A stretch of DNA of 20,957 nt, taken from positions 1-20,957 of IMG/VR virus record IMGVR_UViG_3300035661_000369; one strand, given 5' to 3'. The translations under genes and the position numbers were made by a program. This document shows, piece after piece, positions 14,508-20,957 of this stretch (its first letter is position 1; each line of letters opens with the position of its first letter). A model generated the notes under the pieces. That model ran no database searches. It worked only from the letters and a program-made list of their open reading frames with translations, and was not told where the DNA came from. The DNA comes from a virus.

Positions 14508-15778
14508 ACCGGCACCTTTGGATTATTATACGCATCGCGGATTAGTTCAACTGACATTCGGTAACCCTCAAGAGTTACGATATGTCTAACGGCAGATACC
14601 ATCCATTTTCCGGACAGCAATGGATCTTTATGTTCTTCTTTTGTTGTAACTGCGTCCGATCTCTGGTCAGCTCCAACATTCGGAAGTTGAAGATGAACAT
14701 TCATTCCACACCGAAGATCAAAAAACCCAGGAACATTCATCCTAATTCGAACGTAATTGGATGCTTCTCTCAACATTTGAGTTCGTAGATAGTAATTAGT
14801 AGGATTGAACGCACTTGTCTGAACATAATTCTTTACGTTGACTGAAGAATCCCGCTCTTCAAATGCTGACTTAAAAATTGTCTTGGTATAGACTAATGGA
14901 TTATTTGACGGTTCGTTGCTTGAATCGTCATAGAAGTCGAGATAGTCTAATTTGCGTCTTTCCACTCTGCGTTCTAAATCGTCATGAACCCATAATGTAG
15001 ACGACTCAAGTCCCGATTCAAACATACTAAGAGTATCAAACGTGTTCACGATCTCATATGTTGACACTGTAAATGGGTCAATGGTTCCAGTTTTCATTGG
15101 TTCATATGAATAACGTATTTCATCATTTGTTCCAGTTGTTGGGTTCTTATAAGTCGCAATTGGGGCACGAAGCAAAGTCTTAATGCTTTGAAACTTAAAC
15201 CCGCTCATTGTTTCAAAAAACATAAATCCAGCAGCACCGGCAGTCGTATATGCCTTGCTCGCCAACCAATTCAATGCTTTAAATGGTTTCCACATCGGAA
15301 ATACAACATGGTGGATAGAATTTTGATTTGTCGCTTCGATATCAAACTTTTTGTTGGTGTTCAAAGATTTGAACACCTTTGCCGCCATATTTGAATATAT
15401 GTCCGTCATTGCAAACGAAATATTGGATGCTTCGTTTGCAATCATTTCCATTGAACCGAAGTTTATTAAATATGATTCGAGAGTGTCTGATATAGTTTCT
15501 CTATTAGTTACCGAATAAATCCAAAAGTTAAACTTCAACGGTTCCGAAGACGACGCATTGTCAAACTCAACATAAAGACGTTCTTGCCCAGTTAATGGAT
15601 AATATCGAATCAGCCCAAACGAGTCAGTTACAAATACAGATCCAGTAACACAAGATGAATAGATATCTTCAAATATGCTCAATTCACCGATAATCGGAGT
15701 AATGTCAATCTCATCATTCTCATTTATAATGAGAATCTTATTGATTTTTATTTGGGCAGGAAAGAATTGAGTTGCCAT
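14504..15778 (-). CDS. 27: Baseplate hub protein gp27-like
   Basis: A 424-aa protein (T4 gp27 is 391 aa) that would form the trimeric hub joining the tail tube to the gp5 spike. The N-terminus has 'IDITPIIGELSIFEDIYSSCVTGSVFVTDSFGL' and 'PLTGQERLYVEF', the first barrel pattern of gp27/VgrG hubs. The middle has 'VFPMWKPFKALNWLASKAY', and the C-terminus has 'RCGMNVHLQLPN' and 'DPLLSGKWMVSAVRHIV', the usual closing barrel. It starts at an ATG two bases after the gp53 stop, with AGGA about ten bases upstream, and overlaps gp5 by ATGA. The direct 27-5 adjacency fits their physical partnership; in T4 these genes are apart. Confidence 0.85.
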   Translation of the reverse strand: MATQFFPAQIKINKILIINENDEIDITPIIGELSIFEDIYSSCVTGSVFVTDSFGLIRYYPLTGQERLYVEFDNASSSEPLKFNFWIYSVTNRETISDTLESYLINFGSMEMIANEASNISFAMTDIYSNMAAKVFKSLNTNKKFDIEATNQNSIHHVVFPMWKPFKALNWLASKAYTTAGAAGFMFFETMSGFKFQSIKTLLRAPIATYKNPTTGTNDEIRYSYEPMKTGTIDPFTVSTYEIVNTFDTLSMFESGLESSTLWVHDDLERRVERRKLDYLDFYDDSSNEPSNNPLVYTKTIFKSAFEERDSSVNVKNYVQTSAFNPTNYYLRTQMLREASNYVRIRMNVPGFFDLRCGMNVHLQLPNVGADQRSDAVTTKEEHKDPLLSGKWMVSAVRHIVTLEGYRMSVELIRDAYNNPKVPV

Positions 15779-15780
15779 TA

Positions 15781-16302
15781 CTACAATTTCCTAGAGTCTA
15801 AATCTTGCACGATATTCGAAACTTCGCGCAAAATATAATCTACATATTTTCGCTTCAATACTCTGATTGACCGTTTTGCATTGTTCAGGGATTCTTCGTA
15901 CATGATATTAGTAACAATTGTTGCTTGAGGATCGGTTGCATCTACTACGTGTCCAGCATTATTCACATAATGATGAATGCCGAATTGATTTCCGACACCA
16001 TATTTCATCTCAATAAACCGATCCAGTTCGTATGACGATTTCGGGAAATCTGTTGGGTTTACGATTGAGTTTGCTAGATATATCAGCCAGTATAGATATG
16101 AATTGTCATATAATTTCAACGCAATCAAATCTGGTCTATCGCCATCGTTAACAAAATATTCGTCAAACAAATCTGGATTTTTTTCGTAGAAATCTAGTAT
16201 CTTAAATCTTCTTAAGATATGAGGAACCTTAATTGCAGTTGACTCATCTCCATTGAAAAAATAGTAGATGCTTGGGAAATTGCTGAAATAGTCGATTGAC
16301 AT
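15781..16302 (-). CDS. 53: Baseplate wedge protein gp53
   Basis: A 173-aa protein (T4 gp53 is 196 aa) that in T4 clamps neighbouring wedges together around the hub. Recognised by the N-terminal 'YFSNFPSIYY', then 'RRFKILDFYEKNPDLFDEYFV' and 'GDRPDLIALKLYDNSYLYWLIYLANSIVNP', the gp53 signature with its LysM-like region. The ATG at 16302 directly follows the gp48 TAA, with GAGGT inside the end of gp48 acting as ribosome site. Synteny with gene 4 nearby agrees with T4, where 4, 53 and 5 are neighbours. Confidence 0.92.
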   Translation of the reverse strand: MSIDYFSNFPSIYYFFNGDESTAIKVPHILRRFKILDFYEKNPDLFDEYFVNDGDRPDLIALKLYDNSYLYWLIYLANSIVNPTDFPKSSYELDRFIEMKYGVGNQFGIHHYVNNAGHVVDATDPQATIVTNIMYEESLNNAKRSIRVLKRKYVDYILREVSNIVQDLDSRKL

Positions 16303-17361
16303 TTAGAACCTCAACTCTGTTTTTGATCCAGCTTTTGAAGAACGTTCGGCCCATGCTTCTTGTATATTATTCTTTGTAAGAACTTCCATTTCCATAAAAC
16401 TCAATGTTAATGAATATCCAACTGGTGCCGGAAAGTGTTGATTGTTGCTCCCCTCAACTGCATTCCATGTTCCAGTTGGCGTCATATTGATTGAAATGTT
16501 AGTTAACGCACAGGTCGATGTTTGGAATAACCATGGGTTCTGTACGTCGCCAGTTCGTAGTTCAATATCGAAAACCGATGGATAAAGGAAGAATGCTCCA
16601 GCAGTTCCATCTACGAGTTCTGGGTGAGCATGATGTTTGAACGATTGAAGAATCATTCTGATATCGGCTGCTTCTTGTTCGTTTGACGGAAAGAAATCCC
16701 AGCTCATATCGAATGTTCTATTATTAACTCCCTTAAATAATACTTCAATTCTTGGATTTCTAACTTGCTTAGTTCCAAGTTGAACAGCATTGGCTAGAGA
16801 ATCCGCACCCACAAAATTCAACATCGAACCTGCACCATGAATAGCATAGGTGGTAGCAATTTTTATCGCATCCTTCATTTTCTTTTCTGAACCAGCGATT
16901 CCGTCAATAGCCGTTCCCAGTTCTAATGCAAGTCCAGCTGCATCCTGATCCCAATTCAAGGTATAGTTCGTCACAATATTATCTGGGAATGGAAGCCGAA
17001 TAGTATTTTTCAACCTCTTGTAACTTGTAATCACTTTTCCTGAACTAACGTTTGAAATCATTTTACTTGCCGAAGACACGCCATCTCTTTGATATAAGGG
17101 AGAATCGCTTGAAATTCTATTCCCGTAACTCTTTTTATTCTGGCTATTCTCGACTACACTAATAAAGAAAGTAACACTATGAGAATTTCCAGCTGATCCA
17201 AGGTCCGATGGGAACTTCAAGTTATTTCCAAGTGCGGTCAACCCCTCCACTACTGGTTTGCCACTGTTCGTGGGCGGGGCAGCACTACTTGGGTTTTTGT
17301 CGTTTTGTAGTTCTGCCTGTGTTGGTGTCGGCATTGAAAGAGTTGTATAATCAAATAACAT
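16303..17361 (-). CDS. 48: Baseplate tail-tube cap protein gp48-like
   Basis: A 352-aa protein (T4 gp48 is 364 aa) that would cap the baseplate hub and start the tail tube. Diagnostic region: 'NPRIEVLFKGVNNRTFDMSWDFFPSNEQEAADIRMILQSFKHHAHPE' followed by 'FFLYPSVFDIEL', 'STCALTNISINMTPTGTW' and 'PVGYSLTLSFMEMEVLTK', the tube-like fold at the C-terminus. The N-terminal 60 residues are Pro/Ser/Asn-rich and probably flexible. ATG at 17361, first gene of the leftward baseplate operon, with a late promoter box at 17405-17398. The related gp54 is the alternative, but length and motif order favour gp48. Confidence 0.85.
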   Translation of the reverse strand: MLFDYTTLSMPTPTQAELQNDKNPSSAAPPTNSGKPVVEGLTALGNNLKFPSDLGSAGNSHSVTFFISVVENSQNKKSYGNRISSDSPLYQRDGVSSASKMISNVSSGKVITSYKRLKNTIRLPFPDNIVTNYTLNWDQDAAGLALELGTAIDGIAGSEKKMKDAIKIATTYAIHGAGSMLNFVGADSLANAVQLGTKQVRNPRIEVLFKGVNNRTFDMSWDFFPSNEQEAADIRMILQSFKHHAHPELVDGTAGAFFLYPSVFDIELRTGDVQNPWLFQTSTCALTNISINMTPTGTWNAVEGSNNQHFPAPVGYSLTLSFMEMEVLTKNNIQEAWAERSSKAGSKTELRF

Positions 17362-17376
17362 TTGAACCCACCGAGA

Positions 17377-17384
17377 GATAAATA
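17377..17384 (+). promoter_or_regulatory. Rightward late promoter box GATAAATA for gene 4 operon
   Basis: The plus strand reads GATAAATA at 17377-17384, about 33 bases before the GTG start of gene 4. It and the leftward box at 17398-17405 lie only 13 bases apart and cross over each other: each reads across the other, so the two late transcripts would begin inside the opposing promoter region. Confidence 0.75.
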
Positions 17385-17397
17385 ACTTGTAATCAAC

Positions 17398-17405
17398 TAT
17401 TTATC
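17398..17405 (-). promoter_or_regulatory. Leftward late promoter box GATAAATA for baseplate operon
   Basis: The minus strand reads GATAAATA from 17405 to 17398, about 36 bases before the gp48 ATG. It is the only candidate at the head of the leftward baseplate genes and would produce a leader of roughly 25-30 bases. Confidence 0.75.
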
Positions 17406-17417
17406 GTTTGGGAAACC

Positions 17418-17870
17418 GTGGCTTTCAACTTCCTTCAAGGAAAATTCAATCCAAAACATCCAGAAAAATATGTAGGGGATGTTTCACAAATCATTTATCG
17501 TTCTTCATTCGAACGAAAGTTCATGCTATGGTGCGATAGACACCAAGACGTGATTTCTTGGGCATCAGAGGAAATAGTAGTTCCATATTTCTGGGAAGGG
17601 GATGGGAAATCTCATAGATATTTCGTGGATTTTTGGATAAAGGTTAAGCGAGCAGATAACACTATTGCCACTTGTTTAATTGAAATCAAACCATCATCTC
17701 AAACCAAGCCTCCTAAGATTTCAAAGGGAAGGCGAAAAAAGACTATGTTAAATGAGGTTTCAACGTATTCTAAGAACTTAGCAAAATGGAAAGCAGCAGA
17801 AGCATTCGCGATGAAACACGGAATGCAATTCCTAATTCTCACCGAAAAAGATTTGAACATCAAAGATTGA
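17418..17870 (+). CDS. 4: Head completion protein gp4 (TnsA/restriction-nuclease fold)
   Basis: A 150-aa protein, the same length as T4 gp4, which is needed to finish the DNA-filled head before tail joining. Seen: 'QGKFNPKHPEKYVGDVSQIIYRSSFERKFMLWCD' (N-terminal signature with Glu in the SSFERKF helix), 'HRYFVDFWIKV' with Asp, and 'CLIEIKPSSQTKPP' with the E-x-K pair, giving an E..D..ExK nuclease-like active site as in TnsA. It starts at GTG 17418 with a weak GGGA five bases upstream; no ATG lies near the conserved start. It heads the plus-strand late unit shared with the lysozyme. The usual neighbour in T4, gene 53, lies close by on the other strand here. Confidence 0.92.
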   Translation: MAFNFLQGKFNPKHPEKYVGDVSQIIYRSSFERKFMLWCDRHQDVISWASEEIVVPYFWEGDGKSHRYFVDFWIKVKRADNTIATCLIEIKPSSQTKPPKISKGRRKKTMLNEVSTYSKNLAKWKAAEAFAMKHGMQFLILTEKDLNIKD

Positions 17871-17879
17871 GTGCCAACC

Positions 17880-18344
17880 ATGAACCAAGAAACGATAGAT
17901 CAAGCAATTGACATCACAATTCAATTGTGTAAAGAATTTGAAGGCTGTTCATTAAAAGCCTATCACGACGCAGCTGGTTATCCAACCATTGGCTATGGCA
18001 AACTGCTTTCAAAAGTTAAATTTGAGAATCTTTCAAAATATCCAAATATAACTCAACAAGAAGCAGACAAAGATTTAGCAGATGTCGTTAGAAATAAGAT
18101 GAACTTAACTGTTAAGATGTTTGACGGAGTCGATCTTTCCGCAAACCAGTTAGCAGCTCTATGTGATTTTTGCTACAATCTCGGAGAAGGTACGCTTGAA
18201 AAATCAACACTAAGAAAGAAAATCTTAGCCAACGATTTTAAGGGGGCAGCCGAGGAATTTATGAAATGGACAAGAGCTGGCGGAGTTGAACTAAAGGGAT
18301 TGGTCAGACGTAGAACGAAAGAACAATCCCTTTTTCTTTCCTAG
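17880..18344 (+). CDS. GH24 lysozyme (endolysin, T4 lysozyme-like)
   Basis: A 154-aa muramidase that cleaves the MurNAc-GlcNAc bond of peptidoglycan for lysis. The active-site signature 'KEFEGCSLKAYHDAAGYPTIGYG' supplies Glu (EFEG), Asp (YHD) and Thr (PTIGYG), matching Glu11, Asp20 and Thr26 of T4 lysozyme. Further family motifs are 'LSANQLAALCDFCYNLG' and 'GLVRRRTKEQSLFL'. There is no signal peptide or membrane anchor, so a holin elsewhere is needed. The ATG at 17880 is chosen for its GAG-type ribosome site; a GTG at 17871, abutting the gene 4 stop, is the alternative and adds three residues. It is separated from the spanins by the entire baseplate block. Confidence 0.92.
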   Translation: MNQETIDQAIDITIQLCKEFEGCSLKAYHDAAGYPTIGYGKLLSKVKFENLSKYPNITQQEADKDLADVVRNKMNLTVKMFDGVDLSANQLAALCDFCYNLGEGTLEKSTLRKKILANDFKGAAEEFMKWTRAGGVELKGLVRRRTKEQSLFLS

Positions 18345-18425
18345 CAGAAAGGCCAAGGTTTTACGGCGTGCTTTTAACTTGTTCCAATAGTATATTAGTG
18401 TGATTTCGTCAAAGTTGAACAATTA

Positions 18426-18433
18426 TATAAATA
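18426..18433 (+). promoter_or_regulatory. Exact T4 late consensus TATAAATA before tnpB
   Basis: The plus strand reads TATAAATA at 18426-18433, ending five bases before the tnpB ATG at 18439. If used like a T4 late promoter, transcription would start at or within a base or two of the ATG, giving an essentially leaderless message; no Shine-Dalgarno sequence precedes the ATG. The AT-rich context makes chance occurrence possible. Confidence 0.4.
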
Positions 18434-18438
18434 CGTAT

Positions 18439-19713
18439 ATGAAACAATTTATCTCGTACAAATATCGGATTTATCCGACAAAGGATCAAGAAGTCCTCTT
18501 AAGCAAAACCTTTGGCTGCAAGCGAGCGATCTTCAATCATTACCTCGAAGTGCAGCAAACTCGATATAAGAACAACGAAAAGAATTTAAGTCGATTTGAC
18601 ATCAATAACGATATCACCAAACTGAAGAAAGAAAAGGAATGGTTGCGTGAAGTCGATTCGAATGCTCTACTATCTTCTGCTGAAGATTTAACAAAAGCAT
18701 ACGACAATTTCTTCAAATCAGTAACTGGTAAGAGAAAAGGTCCAAAAATTGCTGTCCCAAAATTTAAAAATAAACACTCCAGACAATCATATAGGACTCA
18801 CTATGTTCACGTCAACGAAGACGGAACACTGCATATTCCAAAACTAAAGTCAGTCAAAGCAGCCATCCACAGAGAAATTCCAGAAGGATCGAAAATTAAA
18901 TCGGCGACCGTTTCAAGAAATCCTGACGGAAGATATTATGCATCGATATTAGTAGAAACAGAAGTAGCATTAAGACCGATGACCTATCGGGAAGTCGGTT
19001 GTGATTTCGGGTTGAAAGATCTTCTCATCATGTCGAATGGGTTAAAATTCAAAAGACCTGATGATTTACCAAACATTGCGAGAACCAAGCAATTGTTGAA
19101 ATTGAAACAAAAACAGTTCGCAAGAACCGTTAAAGGTAGCAAAAATCACGATACACTTCGGCGTCAAGTAGCACGTTTGTATTCAAAGGTCACTCGACAA
19201 AGAAATGAATATTATCATCTAGTTAGCAGATATCTAGTCGATAATTACGATTCTATCTATGTTGAGGATCTTTCAAGCAAGAACATGCTACAGAATAGGA
19301 AGCTGAGCAGAGCGATTCACGAAGTGGCTTGGTCAACCTTGTCTGGGATGATCCAGTACAAATCATCCTGGGCTGGTCGGACATACCATCGGATTGATCG
19401 TTGGTATCCAAGTAGCAAGACTTGTTCTTCTTGTGGTCATAAACTTGAAACACTTGACCTCGGCACTAGAGAATGGACTTGTCCAGATTGCGGAACTCAT
19501 CATGATCGTGATTTGAACGCTGCATTGAACATCCTCCAGGTCGGGCAATCCGACTGCTATGGAGAAGCAATAAAGTCGCATGCAATAGGCGACTTGGGAT
19601 TAGAGATCCCATCGGCCCTACAGAAAATGATCGTTAAAATCGAGAGATCCAGTACAATGCTGGTTGGTCATGGGAGTGGGCAAGCCGCGTCCTTTATAGG
19701 GCATGGTAGTTGA
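18439..19713 (+). CDS. tnpB: TnpB RNA-guided nuclease, lone IS200/IS605-type (IS1341-like)
   Basis: A 424-aa protein, full length for TnpB. The N-terminus 'MKQFISYKYRIYPTKDQEVLLSKTFGCKRAIFNHYL' is the OrfB helix-turn-helix domain, so ATG 18439 is preferred over the GTG at 18400. The RuvC site looks intact: Asp189 in 'GCDFGLKDLLI', Glu276 in 'YVEDLSSKNM', and Asp356/358 in 'HHDRDLNAALNIL'. A zinc ribbon has Cys329, 332, 348 and 351. In studied systems TnpB cuts DNA next to a short TAM, guided by an omegaRNA from the element's right end. No TnpA transposase is nearby. It sits between the endolysin and a convergent nuclease gene, like a homing-type insertion. The last 55 residues lie over a hairpin-rich stretch. 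Confidence 0.92.
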   Translation: MKQFISYKYRIYPTKDQEVLLSKTFGCKRAIFNHYLEVQQTRYKNNEKNLSRFDINNDITKLKKEKEWLREVDSNALLSSAEDLTKAYDNFFKSVTGKRKGPKIAVPKFKNKHSRQSYRTHYVHVNEDGTLHIPKLKSVKAAIHREIPEGSKIKSATVSRNPDGRYYASILVETEVALRPMTYREVGCDFGLKDLLIMSNGLKFKRPDDLPNIARTKQLLKLKQKQFARTVKGSKNHDTLRRQVARLYSKVTRQRNEYYHLVSRYLVDNYDSIYVEDLSSKNMLQNRKLSRAIHEVAWSTLSGMIQYKSSWAGRTYHRIDRWYPSSKTCSSCGHKLETLDLGTREWTCPDCGTHHDRDLNAALNILQVGQSDCYGEAIKSHAIGDLGLEIPSALQKMIVKIERSSTMLVGHGSGQAASFIGHGS

Positions 19714-19720
19714 CCCTAGC
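19530..19720 (+). ncRNA. Candidate omegaRNA (reRNA) over the tnpB 3' end
   Basis: The 3' end of tnpB beyond the last RuvC motif contains successive perfect stems: GTCGG/CCGAC (19540-19544 with 19550-19554), AAGTCGC/GCGACTT (19573-19579 with 19589-19595), GGGAT/ATCCC (19596-19600 with 19606-19610), CCAG/CTGG (19649-19652 with 19660-19663) and TAGGG/CCCTA (19697-19701 with 19714-19718). TnpB guide RNAs are known to be made from this part of the element. The exact ends, and therefore the guide that would follow the right end, cannot be fixed from this sequence alone; the limits given are approximate. Confidence 0.5.
19697..19718. terminator. TAGGG/CCCTA hairpin between convergent genes
   Basis: A five-base-pair stem (19697-19701 with 19714-19718) and 12-base loop overlap the tnpB stop and end four bases before the end of the convergent HNH gene. 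It could be a weak bidirectional terminator, the right-end hairpin of the TnpB element or part of its omegaRNA. The short stem and lack of a clean T-run make the terminator reading weak. Confidence 0.25.
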
Positions 19721-19721
19721 T

Positions 19722-20231
19722 TTACTTCTGTGTAAACTTCGGAAATTCTTTTGCGACGAAACGATAATATAACACTCGCCAGTCTGTCATCAATTGCTTT
19801 TGTGCTTCGATTAACGTAATCCTGCCATCACAAACAGCACGGTTCGTTGCAGTTTCTGCCTTGTCCTTCTGATGGGCGCCTTCATCAAGCCCGTTGACAT
19901 TCAAATACCAATACTCTGGCCACAAGTTCTTAGGATCGAATGGAGCACCACCGACCTCAAGGGACAACAAGTGATCCAACTCGATCTTATCGATGTCGGC
20001 GGCAGGTATGCCATACGCCGCCATTGATGCACGCTTGACGCGGTTAGTGTAGCTTGTGGACGGGCGAATAGTCTTTGTCCACCCAGCAACACAAATCGTC
20101 TGGTGGATATTTGATTGAGTAACGGAAGGATTGATTGCTCCTGGAGTTAGCTGTTGGTTTGGCAATTCTCCAGCAAATGCTGATTGTACTACAACTGTTA
20201 GCACAACCACCGCAAATTTCAAAGTGTTCAT
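19722..20231 (-). CDS. Secreted HNH-type nuclease
   Basis: A 169-aa protein with a clear Sec signal peptide (hydrophobic 6-16, cleavage after AFA at 20). The mature part carries an HNH-like site: 'IELDHLLSLEVGG' with Asp86 and His87, 'DPKNLWPE' with Asn102, then 'AHQKDKAE' (His120), and ends in a 'VCDGRITLIEAQKQLMTDW' segment. This is the pattern of a family of secreted bacterial HNH proteins. Cys47 and Cys134 could form a disulfide. It would act in the periplasm or outside the cell on DNA. ATG at 20231 overlaps the upstream gene (ATGA). G+C counted on two sample lines is 50-57%, against 20-35% in neighbouring lines, so recent acquisition from a bacterium is likely. Confidence 0.8.
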   Translation of the reverse strand: MNTLKFAVVVLTVVVQSAFAGELPNQQLTPGAINPSVTQSNIHQTICVAGWTKTIRPSTSYTNRVKRASMAAYGIPAADIDKIELDHLLSLEVGGAPFDPKNLWPEYWYLNVNGLDEGAHQKDKAETATNRAVCDGRITLIEAQKQLMTDWRVLYYRFVAKEFPKFTQK

Positions 20232-20491
20232 TGCTTTGCCTTCTTTGGATGAGTGACTGATCTTGGCAAAGCAGAGATGAATCGTTTTACCTGATCTAGG
20301 TTTGGATAGTTCAGCTTCTTCGATCCATACAATTTTTGAACTTCCGCTGGTGCGTCCTTGGCAACAGTTAGAATGAAGTAATTGGAATCGTTTCGCTCCA
20401 CTGAGAATCCAAGAGAATTGAGTTTTGCTACTACTTCGTCTTCAGTGTCCAATGCCTCTGAAACGAAATCTTTGAAAGTTAGAATGGTCAT
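20228..20491 (-). CDS. 87-aa protein with capsid-targeting-like N-terminus
   Basis: Unknown protein. ATG at 20491 with GGAA about six bases upstream. The N-terminus 'MTILTFKDFVSEALDTEDE' resembles T4 capsid-targeting sequences (K-T-Y-Q-E-F-I-A-E-A), with V-S-E before A at the place where the prohead protease cuts. The remainder is a small mixed fold ('VVAKLNSLGFSVER', 'YFILTVAKDAPAEVQKLYG') with a basic C-terminus (KKAKQ). It overlaps the secreted HNH gene by ATGA and follows the helicase and 64-aa genes. It may be packaged in the head, but the motif is short and the role is inferred. Confidence 0.7.
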   Translation of the reverse strand: MTILTFKDFVSEALDTEDEVVAKLNSLGFSVERNDSNYFILTVAKDAPAEVQKLYGSKKLNYPNLDQVKRFISALPRSVTHPKKAKQ

Positions 20492-20500
20492 AGTATTTCC

Positions 20501-20695
20501 TTAGTGTAAAGTTGTTGAAATCAACGCGTTGTTAATTAGTAGCTGGTTTGTGATGATTTTCTCGACAGCAATTTTCTTCTCTTCTATATCATCAATCGAA
20601 TCAATCCAATTCATGAAAAGCAGTCCGCTTGAATTCACCTGGATGAATTGTCTCGGTGTGCGTTCTTCGTCGGCAAACTTGTAATTACGTTTCAT
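20501..20695 (-). CDS. 64-aa protein of unknown function, next to helicase gene
   Basis: A small, probably cytoplasmic protein with a basic N-terminus (MKRNYKFADEERTPRQF) and a helical Ile/Leu/Glu-rich C-terminus ('DDIEEKKIAVEKIITNQLLINNALI'). ATG at 20695 overlaps the helicase stop as ATGA, so it is translationally coupled. T4 also has small genes after uvsW (uvsW.1, uvsY.-2, uvsY.-1), but no sequence resemblance is evident to me. No motif or membrane segment is visible. Confidence 0.65.
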   Translation of the reverse strand: MKRNYKFADEERTPRQFIQVNSSGLLFMNWIDSIDDIEEKKIAVEKIITNQLLINNALISTTLH

Positions 20696-20957
20696 CTTAA
20701 TTTCTTCTTCGGAGGTTTAAATTGTTTTGAAAGATCGAATGCGGCCTTTATCTCTTCATCAGTTAATATTTTATCAATTTTAATTTTTTCAACTGTGAAT
20801 TGCTGTTTCTCATAAATCTTTAATCTTTCTAAAAAATGTTGATATGTGTGAAATTTATGTTTACATTGTGTAAATCTATCTGCAATATCAACTAAGATAC
20901 ATTCTTTTTTGTTCTCCGACAATCGCAACCCACGGCCAATCGACTGCAAAACTCTAA
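20692..20957 (-). CDS. uvsW: SF2 helicase, UvsW-like, C-terminal end (partial)
   Basis: The gene enters from the right edge; the last 88 codons are present. The frame reads 'RVLQSIGRGLRLSENK' at the edge, which is helicase motif VI of superfamily 2 (Q-x-x-G-R-x-x-R), followed by 'ILVDIADRF' and 'HTYQHFLERLKIYEKQQF', the arrangement at the end of T4 UvsW and relatives (an RNA-DNA/branched-DNA helicase that helps the switch from origin to recombination-dependent replication). The Lys-rich tail (PPKKKLR) is typical. Other phage SF2 helicases end similarly, so the uvsW assignment rests on this motif and T4-like context only. Confidence 0.75.
   Translation of the reverse strand, partial: RVLQSIGRGLRLSENKKECILVDIADRFTQCKHKFHTYQHFLERLKIYEKQQFTVEKIKIDKILTDEEIKAAFDLSKQFKPPKKKLR

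Noticed and set aside
18331-18360. Possible terminator hairpin after the lysozyme gene.
   Set aside because: The CTTTC/GAAAG stem has only five pairs, and the run of T residues lies before the stem rather than after it.
18345-18438. Left end of the TnpB element with a subterminal hairpin and TAM.
   Set aside because: No convincing palindrome or match to the right-end structure was found; the boundary cannot be set without an empty-site comparison.
19363-19581. Minus-strand open frames opposite tnpB.
   Set aside because: They are shadows of the tnpB frame with no start signals or protein features.

Overview
The window is part of a T4-like myovirus genome (contractile-tailed, strictly lytic type). 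The host is probably a Gram-negative bacterium, because an inner/outer membrane spanin pair is present. Recognisable T4-type genes are the head-completion protein gp4, the baseplate proteins gp48, gp53, gp27-like, gp5, gp25 and gp6, and at the right edge the end of a UvsW-type helicase. Most late genes lie on the minus strand and are packed with ATGA or TAATG stop/start overlaps. T4-like late promoter boxes (GATAAATA, once TATAAATA) sit where late transcription units should start. No tRNA, CRISPR array or origin was seen. No stretch above 300 bases lacks a gene.

Layout, right to left. 20692-20957: C-terminal end of an SF2 helicase, followed in the same minus-strand operon by a 64-aa unknown protein, an 87-aa protein whose N-terminus resembles a T4 capsid-targeting sequence, and a secreted HNH-type nuclease with bacterial-looking base composition. 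17418-19713 (plus strand): gp4, a GH24 lysozyme (endolysin) and a lone, apparently intact TnpB RNA-guided nuclease whose 3' end is rich in hairpins, as expected for an omegaRNA. 17361 down to 7031 (minus strand): the baseplate block 48-53-27-5-(75-aa CTS-like protein)-25-6-(797-aa structural protein). The gp5 spike protein carries two peptidoglycan hydrolase modules, a lysozyme/transglycosylase-like insert and a C-terminal M15 peptidase. 7019-5703: i-spanin, o-spanin, a permuted NlpC/P60 (YiiX-like) cysteine peptidase and a 49-aa Trp/Cys-rich ORF. 5690-153: a tail-fibre/adsorption module of six genes that is clearly richer in G+C than the rest.

The most unusual structure is that this tail-fibre module lies between two perfect 109-bp direct repeats (1-109 and 5777-5885). 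The repeat holds the last 11 codons of the peptidase gene and the first 25 codons of the 49-aa ORF. Recombination between the copies would remove the whole 5.8-kb fibre module and leave the peptidase intact. This suggests that an exchangeable host-range cassette was inserted into a late lysis operon, although an assembly artefact at the window edge cannot be excluded.

Functionally, most genes serve the virion end: baseplate and spike assembly, adsorption, cell-wall penetration at infection (gp5) and cell lysis (lysozyme, peptidase, spanins). TnpB and the secreted HNH nuclease look like accessory cargo that could act against competing phages or spread as selfish elements.
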